Shown piece by piece: positions 37,563 to 49,502 of a stretch of DNA of 64,000 nt. Source of the stretch: Krasilnikovozyma curviuscula. Taxonomy: Eukaryota > Basidiomycota > Tremellomycetes > Cystofilobasidiales > Mrakiaceae. Under the pieces are notes generated by a model, which saw only the letters and a program-made list of their open reading frames with translations, was not told where the DNA came from and made no database searches. Numbering within the stretch: position 1 is the stretch's first letter; each line of letters opens with the position of its first letter. A program made the position numbers and the translations under genes. The stretch spans positions 1-64,000 of the forward strand of contig MVAQ01000078.1 in the NCBI GenBank assembly GCA_014825775.1, written 5' to 3'.

Positions 37563-39410
37563 ATGTCCTTTGAGCCTTACAACATCACCATTCCAGACAA
37601 CTCTCCGACTTGGTCCTACCAACCCTATCGTGACGGACTCGCCAACGGTGGCTGGAATCTGACGTACTCAGGTAGTTCTGATGCTTCATGGGTTGAGCAG
37701 ACACAAGGAACTGGGGTAAGTGATCTAGTCAAAGTTTCTATAGAAGATTTCAACCGAGTGTGTCTGTTTATTTTTCCCGTATCTGAAACATTACCGATCA
37801 ATAGACCTCGTCGCATGTTGCTCGACATGCAGGCTCTACCGCATCTATTACTTTCACTGGGACTGCCTACTGGATCTATGGCACAGCAAATGCCTCTACA
37901 TACACTACGACGCTGGACAACCAGTCACCAGTTACAGGCAGTGGAGGGCAAGGTGTACACCTGCTGGCTTCTCAAACAAACCTTGCTTACAAGTCGTGAG
38001 TGCGCTTTTTATGCTCTAAAGTGTTAAAGCATTGAATTTATATTTCGTCACTGTACACCTGTACAACGTCAGGCACACGGTGACTTTGAACACGACGTCA
38101 GACATTCAGGTTTCTCTCTTGGGCGCAACTCTTCAAGTAGGAGTTGGTGAACCAAAGTGAGCAATCCAACTTCTCGGACACAAATCTCAAAGGAATATTG
38201 CTTGATAAGCTGACCGCGTATGATGGATCTCCGCCCTTCCCTTTAGATCAAACCCGCAAAACACATCGATATCAGCTACATATCCAGACAACAACGGCAA
38301 CATCTATCCAGCGTCGCAATTCACCACTTCCGGACTTTGGTATGAGCCCTCAGTATCAGGATCTACGACATACCCTCGATTATCTACTCAAGGATACAAC
38401 GCTGCCGCTCAAATCACTCTGAACCAGACGTCCGCATTCATCCTTTACGGTACCGGGAACTTTGACCATGGCATGTATCAAGTCACTGTTACTCCTTCAT
38501 CTGGCTCTGCTGTTACAACTCAGTATAATGGGTCCTCGCATTGGATTGCGCTGGATCAGGTTCTGCACTTCTCGACCGGCCTGGATAGGGATCTCACCTA
38601 CACCGTCCAGCTCACTGACTTGGACCAGAACTCGCTGTATGTGGACCTGAACCATATTGTAACAATTGATGGTGTACCGTGAGCTTCTTTGAACTCTGCT
38701 TTGGCAGCCTTGCGTTTATTGACCAGATTTCGTGGCACGTTATCATTCTGTGCAGTTCTTCCTCGAACTCGCCAGGGTTATCATCAGGAAAAATCGCTGG
38801 AATTGTTGTTGCAGTGGTACTTGTTGTCTTGATTGGTCTTGGAGTTGGTGGATTCTTCTGGTGGAGACGACGCAAAGCATCAAAACGGCGAGGAGGCGCG
38901 GTCGAGCCGTTCGACATTGACAACGATGTGGACTATGCTGCTACACGTGGGGGGAAAAGAAGGGTTGGAGGTGGGTCTGATCTGGCTGCGCGTGGATCGT
39001 TTTACAGGCATTTACCTTCTGATGGGAACCCTTCAGAGATTGAACAGGATGCGGCTTCTGTTACACCCTGTGAGTTGCGCGATTCTTCTTTTCTCAATCG
39101 ATTATGTTTTTTCTAGATAGATGCTAATTGTTCGATTCCTCCAGTCACCCAACCTGCAATAACTGACCCAGCCATGACAGCACCCTCTGGCTTTTCAGTG
39201 ACGAATCCGACGCCGTCTGACCCTGCTTTTTCAGAGCCAGGTAGCCTACCGCTGATCCCAATCGGACCAAATGCAAAACGAAGCAACAATAGCCACCATC
39301 AACAGCAGCCGCGGTTGAGACAGGAGGCGGATGCCGGGAGGGTGCCTGAAACTGCTGCGACGGAGGAGGTCATTCCACCGAGTTATGAGGCTAGATGGGC
39401 CAATGAGTAA
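37563..39410 (+). CDS. Single-pass surface protein with two beta-sandwich-like domains
   Basis: Member of a common basidiomycete membrane-protein type, not named. The ectodomain has two similar halves, each with a Trp/Gly/Tyr-rich pattern: YRDGLANGGWNLTYSG to ITFTGTAYWIYGTAN, then FTTSGLWYEPS to AFILYGTGNFDHGMYQVTV and DLDQNSLYVDLNHIVTIDG. These look like repeated carbohydrate-binding or galactose-binding-like modules. A single helix follows (GKIAGIVVAVVLVVLIGLGV, 38789-38848), then a basic stop (WWRRRKASKRRGG) and a disordered cytosolic tail ending PPSYEARWANE. Introns at about 37717, 37995, 38157, 38680 and 39070 are in phase. The ATG at 37563 gives no classical signal peptide, so an upstream exon could be missing. 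Surface sensing or adhesion is only a guess. Confidence 0.72.
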
Positions 39411-39627
39411 CCGGTTAATCTGTAGTTCTGAATCTTGGTTATAATGAGAAGGGGGGAGGGGATTTCTCCGGAGAAACCCGCATGTTGTACTTTATGGAAA
39501 TCACGCTTGACATGCATGTCTTCGCGCAAGCATCATCTTCTTAATCTTCACCTCATCCTTAAAAGTATACAAAGAACAAGGCAAACTCATATTCCATACA
39601 AAGTAAGTCATCCTACGACTGGCCAGT

Positions 39628-41098
39628 CTACCATTGGATATCCTGTCTCTCGCTCAAATCATCTCTTCTGCTGACTGGCTTCTCAGCAAGATATGGCTTT
39701 TCGCCAATGGAAACGGCTCGATGACCAAGGCGGAACCCAGTGCTGAAGTCTTTTGTTGCGGTATCTGAATAGGGAAGGGAGATTAGAAAATGACGAGAGA
39801 CCAATGACTGGAAGAGGAGACGAACGGAATGTAGATCTGTTGTCCCAGATAGCGACGGACTTAGGCTCCCATCTGAAACGTACTTGAGTGTCATGGTTCT
39901 GAGAAAAGAGCAAACATCAGGCTCATACCACTCTGCGTCTTGAGAAGCAAAGATGAGATACTTACTTGAGTAATGTGACTGAACAAGAACTGCAGCAAAT
40001 TATCAGATTCCTCCTTGCTCAACTCATTAATTCTCTTAGTGAATCCGCTATTGACAAATAGCCCTGTCCAACCAGTGACGGGGTTAGTTCTCAAAACTGG
40101 ATGGACAGTGGTGAGCTCCTGTCCGACATTGAGAGGGTTGCCTCTGTTCTCGCGGAGCGGGAGATTGAGTCGCTTGGAAGATTCGACGAAGCCCTGGCCG
40201 ATATGAGTAGCTGTAAGACCTTGGAGAAATTTCTGGTAATACGGTGAGAGTCGGTCGTAGGCTTCGTAGGCGCTCGCCCAGAGAGTGTCTATTTAAATAA
40301 AAACAATGAATGATGCGTTAGTGATGGAGCTGTGGGATTTGGAAGCCCTGCGTTAGAGATGAGAACCGCTTACCTCCTCCAGTTTTAGGAAACTCGTGAA
40401 TTTGTAAGACGGCATAGTCGGATGGAACCTGGAAACCACAAACACAACTGTGTCAGCCGATGTCATATTAATGAATAAAAAAAAAAAAAAACAACAAGGA
40501 AACCCACTGGCTCAAAAGTGATATCAGTATGCCAGCCATTGCTGGCTCTACCCCTATCAGACCATTGAGGAGGCTTAGCATGTTGAACCTTGTCGGTGAA
40601 GTGGTAGTCGGACGCGATGATGGACACTTCGTCGCCAAACTCTGAGTCGACTTGGGTCAAAGGATGGATATGGAGAGAGCTGTCGTTTGGTTTTCCGGTA
40701 GCTTTACCGAGGGAGTCGACGAGATGTTTCTGCTCCTCGGTGTTGAGATCTTGCCCTCTGAAGAAAACCACTCCCCGCTCAGCTCTGAGAGACATAAATT
40801 ACGGATTAGGTTTTAGCAGCAAGCTCAACAGCTCAAGGCGAAGAGGTACTCACACTAAGACAGCGAGATCTTTGGTCTGCGCCTCATCCTTCAAGATGTC
40901 TCTGATCTGAGGAGTCTTGGAAGGATCAAAGAAATTCTCTCTGAACTCAAGGCCAATAGCAGGAGTGTTATGAAAAGATGGGTACTTGTCGAGTGACCCG
41001 CTGTATCGGATTGGCTGTCTCTCTGCCTTTGATGGTGCGAGAGTAATGGTGTTGCGCTTGGTGGCAGTTTGTTCGACGGTAGTCGTTGTGGATGACAT
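39628..41098 (-). CDS. Alpha-ketoglutarate-dependent sulfonate/taurine dioxygenase
   Basis: Fe(II)/2-oxoglutarate dioxygenase of the TauD/Jlp1 family, which oxidises sulfonates such as taurine to release sulfite for use as a sulfur source. The start at 41098 gives MSSTTTTVEQT. Family segments are RGVVFFRGQDL, the iron motif start in NGWHTDITFEPVPS, TGGDTLWASAYEAYDRLSP, HPVLRTNPVTG with LFVNSGFTKRI, and WDNRSTFHTAT with the distal iron-binding histidine, then FRLGHRAVSIGEKPYL. The distal His codon is split by an intron whose donor is GTTCGT (exon ends ACATTCC; next begins ATACCGCA). The Arg of FRLGHR should bind 2-oxoglutarate. Length is about 390 residues. It is divergent from a Dal5/Soa1-type transporter across 397 bp, which supports a sulfonate-uptake role. 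Substrate choice among sulfonates is not determined. Confidence 0.9.
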
Positions 41099-41495
41099 GA
41101 TTATGCGCTGAAGAAGGAACGAAGAAGAGATGAGAGATGGTTTCGAGCATCGCACTGGGGTCTCCCTTTATAGATGGTAGATTTGATTGCGTGCCGCGAC
41201 GGTCGCCACCGACTCAAAAGTCGTGATTCAGCGCGATGGCAACATCGCAATGATTACATCGCCCATTCGAAGCAGTCTAAAAACGAGTCTAAATAGATCT
41301 CCTTATCTCAAATCACCTCATGCGACGTTGATTCGCAACAGCTAATCGCAATAATGGAAAAAATCGCAAAACGGCCGTTTCAATTCGACACTTTGTTCGC
41401 AGATGAAGGAATGGGATTTAAATCGAGATTACATCACATCACATCCCCTCTACTCTCTCAGTGCTTTCAGCTTTCCTCTCTTTTTCCTCTCAACC
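41099..41495. promoter_or_regulatory. Shared divergent promoter of dioxygenase and transporter
   Basis: This 397-bp divergent spacer contains two neighbouring ATG-N4-CAT palindromes: ATGGCAACAT at 41236-41245, inside the longer inverted repeat GCGATG-GCAA-CATCGC (41233-41248), and ATGATTACAT at 41250-41259. The first matches nine of ten positions of the ATGRYRYCAT site of Cys3-type sulfur bZIP regulators. WTCGCAA occurs four times on the plus strand (41244, 41332, 41345, 41363). Binding is inferred only. Confidence 0.5.
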
Positions 41496-44147
41496 ATGTC
41501 GGCTGTACCCATCGTTGACCAAAACTCCGTGACCAACCGTGAAGAAGCTCCTAGCTTTACTCCATCAGATGAAGAAAAGCAACACCCAGACTCCAAACAT
41601 GCTGATGACCACCTCTACAAGTCAGGTGGATTCTCTGTTGCTTCAACAAACTCTTCCCTGTCCAAGTAGGTGAATTACTTATGGATCACCTTGTGTTTGT
41701 TTTGACTCACGACCCATCCCATTTCATCTCATCTCATCTTGTTTACCCTATCACATTCCAAAGATTTTACGTTCCACCATCAACCTACGAATCTGCTCAT
41801 AGATTTGATCCCAATGCTACCTGGACGCCTGAAGAAGAGACCAAACTGAGACGATCGCTTGGTGAGTAATGCTCCTGTTAAATCAGAGTTGTGTTTCTTC
41901 CGAATTACTAAACCTTGACCCCGCAGACTGGAGAGTCGCACTTTTCGTCTGTGTCTGCTTCGCTGCTCTTCAGCTGGACAGAGGTAATGTGAGTTTGACA
42001 GTTTCAAATTAAAACGCTAGATGTGCGCAATGCAAATGCATAAAGCCACTGACTCTATGTTCAATTTCTGGTCCAGATCTCCAACGCATTGTCGGACAAT
42101 ATGTTGAACGATCTGAAAATGACAACCAACGAATGTACGCTAGCTTTGTCTATTTTCCTAAGGGCTCTCACTTTGCTCTCACTGAATATCATTGTCATTT
42201 CATTCCCCAATTCAAGACAACACGGGCCAAACCATCTTCTACCTGTTCTTCCTGGCAGCCGAACTTCCTTCTCAGCTTGTATCCAAAAAGGTTGGTGTGG
42301 ACCGCTGGGTGCCATTTCAGATGGTTGCTTGGTCGATTGTCGCCATCTCTCAGGCTGGAATCAAAGGGAAGTCCGGGTTCTACGTAACCAGAGCTCTGCT
42401 GGGCTTGCTCGAAGGAGGATTTATAGCAGATATGATCTTGTATTTGAGTTACTTCTACAGTGAGTACAGATTTAGGAACTATCTACGGATTGATGTGACG
42501 AGACGCTGATTGCTTCGCCTGTCGGTTATGGTTTCATTTCCAGCTGCAGCGGAGCTCACTATCAGACTTTCTTTCTTCTGGGTTTCACTTACGACTACCA
42601 CGATTATAGGCTCGCTTCTGGCTGCTGGTATCCTTCAGCTTAGAGGCGTGCATGGGCTTCCCGGTTGGAAGTACTTGTTTCTGGTAGGCACCTTCACTCT
42701 TTATAGGTGTTATTTTAATAACATATTGTACTTTCACACATAGATCGAAGGAGTCATTACCTTGGCAGTAGGAGTCTTCGCGTTCTTTTACCTCCCTCCC
42801 TCACCAACCCAAACCAGGACAGCTCTTCGACCCAACGGATGGTTCACAGAGTACGTACCATGTGTATTTCATGTGGCACTCAGAAACTAATTCACCGGTT
42901 CATATTCTATGTTGCGCAGACGGGAGGAGGTGATCATTGTCAACAAGGTTCTAAGAGATGACCCTTCCAAAGCTTCGATGCACAACCGTCAAGCATTGAC
43001 CTTCAAAGACCTCGGACAGTCTCTGGCTGACTACGATCTTTGGCCATTGTATCTTGTGAGGCGTCGCATCCATAGAAGTTATACTTCCAGTAAAACACTA
43101 ACTGGTTGCTTTTTCCATCTCAGTTGGGCCTTACTACTTTCATGGCTACAGGAACCGTTAACGCATACTTCACCCTGACCCTTAAGTCTCTTGGATTCAG
43201 TACCTTGGATACTAACCTTCTCAGTATCCCGTCCGCCGTTCTGTTCATCATCGTGCGTTTTCCTGCTTTGTTATACCCTCTTCAATCTCAGGCTGATATC
43301 TTGTCTTTTATTTTAGCTGAATGTATCTCTTGCGTACACTTCAAAGAAGCTCAAAGAGAGAACTCTCGTAGCTAGTATTGGATCATGGTGGCAGCTCATC
43401 TTCTTCATTGTCATCGTCACTCTTCCCGACTCTACTGGGAAGTGGGTCAAATATGCGGTTTTATCTTTGCTACTCGCCTATCCTTACGCGCACCCGATAC
43501 TGGTCAGTATGAACTCGATGAATGCAGGCTCGGTCAGGTAGGTCAATTTAGCCTCATGAGTTGTGTTGTTGTCGTGTTGTCGTGGTCCTGATGCCCCAGT
43601 TGAACTCTTTGAACGCTTGTTACTTATTTCTACAGGACTCGAACAGGTTTGTTGCTCTTGAACGCTATCTAGCAGTGGGACTGTATCTGATTTTAGCTTA
43701 CCTCTCCCCCCTTCTTCTGATACGAAACAGTTGCTTCGAGGTACCTTTGTTCCTACGAAACTTTCCTTCATCGCTCTGCTAACATATACCTTGTTTACGG
43801 TCCCTAATTTAGCGTATACAATATGTTCGTTCAAGCGTCTTCTCTAGTCTCATCCAACATCTACAGGAGCAACGACGCACCATACTAGTGAGTCACGCGT
43901 CACTTGGCGAATTCAGTCAAAGCAACCTCTCACTTTCCCCTCAAACAGTCACAAAGGTAACAAAGTGCTTATAGCCATTGTCTGTGTCAATCTTATCCTC
44001 TTCCACCTCACCAAAGTTTTCTACATCTGGAAAAACAACAGGAGAGACAAGGTTTGGGACGCGTGGAGTGATGAGGAAAAGGCTCACTATCTCCAAACGA
44101 CCAACGATAAGGGCAACAAGAGGTTGGATTTTCGCTTCCTTCACTAG
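41496..44147 (+). CDS. MFS anion:H+ symporter, Dal5/Soa1-type
   Basis: Major facilitator permease of the fungal Dal5 (allantoate/nicotinate) subfamily, which also contains the yeast sulfonate transporter Soa1. About a dozen exons splice to roughly 530 residues. Recognisable parts are RRSLDWRVALFVCVCFAALQ (helix 1) with LDRGNISNAL, the FYLFFLAAELPSQLVSKKVG block, GFYVTRALLGLLEGGFIADM, LYLSYFYTAAELTIRLSFFW, GLPGWKYLFLIEGVITLAVG and FFYLPPSPTQTR in the first half, and LLSIPSAVLFIIL, SIGSWWQLIFFIVIVTLPDS, QASSLVSSNIYRSNDAP and LFHLTKVFYIW in the second. The N-terminus from MSAVPIVDQ is a soluble acidic tail. Divergent pairing with a TauD/Jlp1 dioxygenase favours sulfonate as cargo; this is an inference from context. 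Twelve helices are expected. Confidence 0.88.
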
Positions 44148-44525
44148 TTGGAGTCTGTTGTAAGTGTCATTAAAACGAACGAGAAGGGGTTTAGAGCAAG
44201 GGTAATCCAGTCACGTACTTCGTAGATGGAGACAACGTTGCTTTACTTATTCGAGACTCGAGGAGTGCAAGGGCTGTCTCTCTTTCACCGCAATAACAAC
44301 ATGTCTCAAATATTTTGTAGGTCAATATATCTCTGTAGTAGCAATAATGATTTGTACCTGATCCAAGATTACGTTCATGGGCTGGCAGAGACCAGGCGCA
44401 ATTAGAGATGAATTGCCAAGCTCTCTCCCACGAATGGCCGAGCTTGCACGAAGAACTCAACTTAAAAAAACCAGCTATAAAAACGCAGTATTGATACAAC
44501 CAAACTTCTCTATATTAAATGTCGT
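44148..44525. other. Convergent intergenic region
   Basis: About 380 bp between convergent genes, holding their 3' ends. The short open frames on both strands are not supported. Confidence 0.4.
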
Positions 44526-46674
44526 TTACAACTTTCCAAACGACTTCCTGATGGCTCTTCCAAATCGTCTGGCACCCTCGTCGAACTGGTCCATGTCGAC
44601 GTATGAGAAGGACGTTCGGACATAGACGTCCTTGGGCGAGACCGCCCAGTCGGCGTCCGTCTTGAAGACGGTGGATGGGGAGAGGACAACACCTTCATCA
44701 ATGGCGGTGAGGAAGACATCATTTAAAACACCCTGAGATTCAGACAAAAGTAGATGGTTAGGACCAGTGATTAAACGACAAATGTGAAAGGTGTGAAGTC
44801 TCGTTAACTTACTTCTGGACCAAGCTCAGCGAGTCTTGGGTGGTTCTCGGCGTGAATTCTGATGAACATGAACATACCCGCTGTTGGGACTTGGTAGGAA
44901 CAGAGATCCTCCTCGCCGAGCGGAAGGTGCTTCTGGAACGCGTCGTTCTGGACGTTGGCACGGACAGAGTACTACAGAATGATTTAAGGAACCAGGGAAT
45001 TATCAGGATTTATTTTCTTCTTACATAATGTGATGTTAGACTCACGTTGGCAGCGACAGTCTTCAAGTATTCAGCCCAGCCGGCGGTTCCGCCCAAAGCG
45101 CCCAAGAAGGAAGTGATACCAGCCACCGAGAAACCAGAGACGGCCTGAAGGGAGACCTCGTTTCTCAAGATGAGTTTCTTAATGAGCGGGGTTGGACCGA
45201 CAACCCATCCACATCGACAACCTGGAGCCACAACTTTGGAGAAGGTCGTCAAATCGAGCACTCTGCCATCGACATCGATCTCCAGGAAGGAGTGCACAGG
45301 TGGTGGAGGAGTTGGACCTTGGGTCTTCGGGTAGTGGAGAACCAAGGCTCTGTAAGGGTCATCGGAGATAATGATCTAAAAATTTTAATTCAATAGTCTG
45401 GACTCAGTAACTAGCGTCTTGAAAACAAAAGGATCGTAAGATACTGACAATGTTGTGCTTCCTGGCAACGGCGTAGAAGTCCTTTTTCCTCTGGAGGGAC
45501 ATTGAGTAACCGCCAGGATTTTGGCCAGTTGGAACAAGCAAGACGACCTGTGACAGATTCAAAAACAGATTAGATGAAGAACCGACAAAAAAGAAAGAAA
45601 ACAACGCACCTTTGGCTTTCTGCCCTTGCTGTCGTCCCATCCGCTCAAAACCTTGTCCATCGCCTTTGGACACATACCTTCACCATCCATAGAGACGGGA
45701 ACTGGCTTCACTCCCTGAGGGAGGAAAGCAGCCAAGGAACCAGGGTAGGAGAACTCTTCCATCAGGATGGAGTCGCCTCTGTTGCAGAGCATTCGAGAGA
45801 TGTTGTCAACACCGTCGGTGTTTCCACCAGTCACCATGACTGACCACTCAGAATATGGGATCTTGTACGTCTCGGCGGTGTACTTGGTGAGGAATTTAAC
45901 GAGTTGAGGAGCACCACCAGATCCACCCTTGAGTTTCGAAGACAAATCAGCGGCAGGTCAGCTGTGTGAAGCGTCCCACGTGGTCAAAATCAATGATGAA
46001 CTCACATATTGAAGAGCTTGAGCAAGATCAATCTACAGAATGGAGCAACTCGTTGAACACTCGCGCTGCTGCAAAATCTAACCGAAAAGGAGTGCTGCTC
46101 ACCTCCATATCTGGATCCTGGCTTGAGAACGCTTGCGTGTACTGAACAGAGGCATCAGCATTCTTATACCCACCAACAAAGACTTCCTGCTTGGCGTATG
46201 GGAGGGAGAACTTGATACCATTAACTGGGAAAGTATCACTTTTTGCGGTCCCATTCGACCGACAGAAACGGAGATATGAGTCAGAGGTCACCTTTCCTAA
46301 CATATGACAGCAGAGAACAAGTAGCATGAACTCACGGGTGTGGCATTCCGCCGCCAAAAGAGATGATTCCTGGGATGGAAAGGTACTTGACGCTGTCCTC
46401 CGTACGGCGGGTGGGCACGGACGGGAGGGAAACGAGGTAAAGCAGTCTAGTCAGTTACGACCATCGTACAATCGAATGAACAAAGATAAGCAAAGACTCA
46501 CGCAATGTCCTTCAAAGGGGAAGGGTATCTTCCTTTCGATTCCTCACTTAAAAAGTCATCGTACACAACTTTGAACGATGTCTCGCTGTTTTCCTGGGCA
46601 AGCAGGGCCTTCGACTCCTTGAGCACGGCTGGCACAGCAGCAGAGATGGCTGGATCAAGTGCAATGGGCGACAT
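44526..46674 (-). CDS. ARO8: Aromatic/alpha-aminoadipate aminotransferase (Aro8 type)
   Basis: Class I PLP aminotransferase of the Aro8/kynurenine-aminotransferase II group, acting on phenylalanine, tyrosine, tryptophan or 2-aminoadipate in the cytosol. The ATG at 46674 gives MSPIALDPAISAAVPAVL. Family segments include FGGGMPHP, VNGIKFSLPYA, LAQALQYGGSGGAPQLVKFL, WSVMVTGGNTDGVDNISRML, ILMEEFSYPGSLAAFLPQGV, VVLLVPTGQNPGGYSMSL and LDLTTFSKVVAPGCRCGW, which holds the PLP-lysine (TFSK), ending VRTSFSYVDMDQFDEGARRF. At least eight introns; one short intron splits DLAQ from the preceding DPDME. An in-frame upstream reading to 46734 begins with TTG and is not used. Length about 510 residues. Aro8 versus the related Aro9 cannot be told from sequence alone. 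Confidence 0.9.
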
Positions 46675-47209
46675 GCTAAGTGGGATGTGCTGAAAAAGTG
46701 GGTGGTGGACAAGCTGGAAATGACAAGGACACAAGTCAAGTCATGCCTTTTTTTTTTTGAGGCGCGACTCCAAATCTGCGTTTTGCCGCCAGATTCCCAA
46801 GACACCGTCAATTTCCTCGCTTCTTCTGGTGGGGCTCACCTGAAGTTGTATTCGAAGTAAGAATAAAGAAGAATTTGGGTAGGGAAGGAAGATCAAAACT
46901 GCTTGTAGGCGTGAGGATTGGACAATACTCGAAAAAGGCCGAACGGCGGCGTCCTTCCAACGGGCGGGTTGGGTCCGTCGGTTTGTTTTCATTTTTTAAA
47001 ATTCCAGTTATTGCGACAACAAGGTAGACAATTAAAAAAAGCCCGCAGACATCGCAAGAAGAGCGATAAGGGCGATACAGCGTGGTCGAAAACTAGTGCG
47101 TGGGATCACGACATCTGAACCAACCATTCGAACTACGTGTCACTTTCAGCATGATTGAATGTTTCGTTGCTTGGATCTTGGCATATTTACAACTTCCACA
47201 TATTTATGT
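46675..47209. other. Intergenic region upstream of ARO8
   Basis: About 535 bp; ARO8 promoter and the 3' flank of the methylcitrate dehydratase gene. A T-run lies at 46749-46758. No supported gene or RNA. Confidence 0.4.
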
Positions 47210-49502
47210 TCAATCCTTTCCTTCCCAGAACAAGCCCATAAAGTCGCTGACATTCATGGTCGAGACTTCCGCGACAGTGCTGCTGATGAGCTTTTTGAGG
47301 ATGTCTTCTCTTCTCTCGGGAGTAAAGTGAGGTTGTAGGTGTCTGCCAAAGCACACCAGATGTTAGCATAGTCAGTCAGTCAGACTGTACAAAAGTTAAC
47401 GACAGAGAAGAAGACCTGCAAGAACCTCACCTCTCAAATTTCTTGATTAAAAGCGGGACGCCCTCCGCCCGCCTCCTCTTGTGTCCTACAGGATACTCAC
47501 AAACCTCGCTAATCACACTGCCATCCTTCAATGTAACGCTCACGGCATTAGCGATGCTTCTCAGTTCCCCATGGAGGTAGTCAGAGCTGAAGCTCTCTTC
47601 CTCCTCGACCACCATTTTGCTTCTTAACCTGTCGATACGAGGGTCGACCGCGACTGAGTCGGTGTAGTCTTCTCCTGTCAGACGACCAAAAAGAAGAGGA
47701 ATGGCAACCATATATTGGATACAGTGATCTCTATCGGCGAAGTTATCGAGCTGGAATAACAAAGCGACGGAACCAGAGCTATCAGTAAATGATGCAGTGC
47801 TGACAAAAAAGGCCATAAACTCGACTCACTGGACCTTCTTTGTTGATAATTCTCATACCAGCTTCAGTTGTTTTGATGTTGATTTTGACGATGTCGTCAG
47901 CTGTCTTGTTTATCAAACCCAGTTTCGAGTGGATGGCGAGACTACATTCAACAGCAGTCTGGAAAATTGTCTTAAGATGCAGCATCCACCCACAGCCCAT
48001 GGTAACACAACGAGAAATGAACAGCGGCATACCTGGGCATGAAATTCAGCAGGGAACGATATCTTAAACAAGATATTTTCCATAATATAGCTCCCATACG
48101 GTCTGTCAAATTCAAATTCTTTACCCTTGAACAGTACATCTTTGAACCCCCAAGTTGGCACGCTGACGGCACTCGGCAGACCATTTTCTCCTCGTTGGAC
48201 CATGAGGCACAGCCAGACGGCGCGGGAGGCAGCGTCGCCTGCTGCCCATGATTTACGAGAGAGTGTGTTGGGAGCGTGGCGGTAGGTGCGGAGGGATTGG
48301 CCGTCGACCAAGGCGTGGGAAAGCGCTGCCTGGGTTTGAGACTCGGAAAGGCCACTAATAACCAGTAGAAATTAGGGTAAGGCATGATGGTAGAATACAG
48401 AAAGTAACCTCGAAGTTGACCACTCACAGAATTTTAGAAACAACGGCAGTACTGGCAACCTTGACCAAGATGACATGATCTAGTCCGACACGGTTGAAAC
48501 TATTAAGTAAAGCAAGACAGCCTTGAATCTCGTGAGCTTGAATAAGGAACTCGAGGACGTCCTTGACGGTGAAGGTGTGGGCGCCGTTGGTTGATCTAGA
48601 TAAGAAATCCATCACGGATAAGATTGCGCACAAGTTGTCTCTGAAGGAAGTTTGGGGAAAATTAACTTTAGACATGGGAGATATGTATCTGTTGGTCCTG
48701 GTAGATGAGCCACTTACGACGGATGGTTCCATTCTCGGGCCAAGAAGCAGTCGTTCTGAAATGGGTGTATTGGAGATCGCGGCGAAGTTATTCTCCTTTG
48801 CCTTTACCGGAGCAAAACTTATTATTCTACTAACAAAGTCTAACCATCTGACCATTGCTCCCAGATTGAAAGTCGCTCTGACTGGATCAAGCGAAAACTT
48901 GGTTCCAGGAACTCTAGCACCTGCAGATCGCAAAGATGGAAGAGTCCCAGTCAGCTGCCTTTCTTCATTGATGGAGAAATAGGTAAAGGAATTGCTTACC
49001 TTTTGGAAGTTCAGCTCCTGCAACCTGTTTAACAGGTCAGCGATGTGAGTGCGCGGCCCTCTCAAAAGCTATCCCTTAGGTGTACTCACGATAGGACCCA
49101 GCAGTCCGGTACATTCAGGAAACTTCAAAGACTCTAACGCACACCCGATTGAGTCAACCAAAACCAGCCTGTTGTCCACCAAAACAAAGTTATCAGCCCC
49201 CGATGCCAGGTCGTCGTCCTCTCCTTTCATCCACACCAATATTTCACTCACCTCGCGGTCTCGTAGGCCACATCACTGAAAGCGGGAGGTGTGTGGATAT
49301 ATGCAGCGATATCCTTAATGACTGGATCATAGTCCGGTCTGACGGCAGATTCAGAGAAATGGGAAGACATGGCTCTTCGGAACTGTACTCGATGAGTTGG
49401 GAGATGGGAGAACTGACGGAAGACCTTGATCTGAAAATTAGAGCTCCTGGATATGTGCAGAGTGGAACTCCTGATGGGAAGGGGAAGAGAGCTTAGGGAC
49501 AT
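47210..49502 (-). CDS. PDH1: 2-methylcitrate dehydratase, mitochondrial (PrpD family)
   Basis: MmgE/PrpD-family enzyme that dehydrates 2-methylcitrate to 2-methyl-cis-aconitate in the methylcitrate cycle, detoxifying propionyl-CoA. The ATG at 49502 opens an Arg/Ser-rich stretch without acids (SLPLPIRSSTLHISRSSNF), a likely mitochondrial presequence, before MSSHFSESAVRPDYDPVI. Family segments are LVLVDSIGCALESLKFPECT, GARVPGTKFSLDPVRATF, LGAMVRWLDFND with the catalytic Asp region, EWNHPSDNLCAIL, HEIQGCLALLNSFNRVGLDH, SHALVDGQSLRTYRHAPNT and SRKSWAAGDAASRAV, and a C-terminal part with NFADRDHCIQYMVAIPLLFG. The NDCFLAREWNHPS exon is small (about 40 nt) and its upstream intron uses a GTTAGT donor. 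About ten exons; stop at 47210 after FWEGKD. Residue assignments follow family pattern, not a calculated alignment. Confidence 0.93.

Noticed and set aside
46675..46734. Upstream extension of ARO8
   Set aside because: The upstream frame begins with TTG, not ATG, and adds no conserved sequence.
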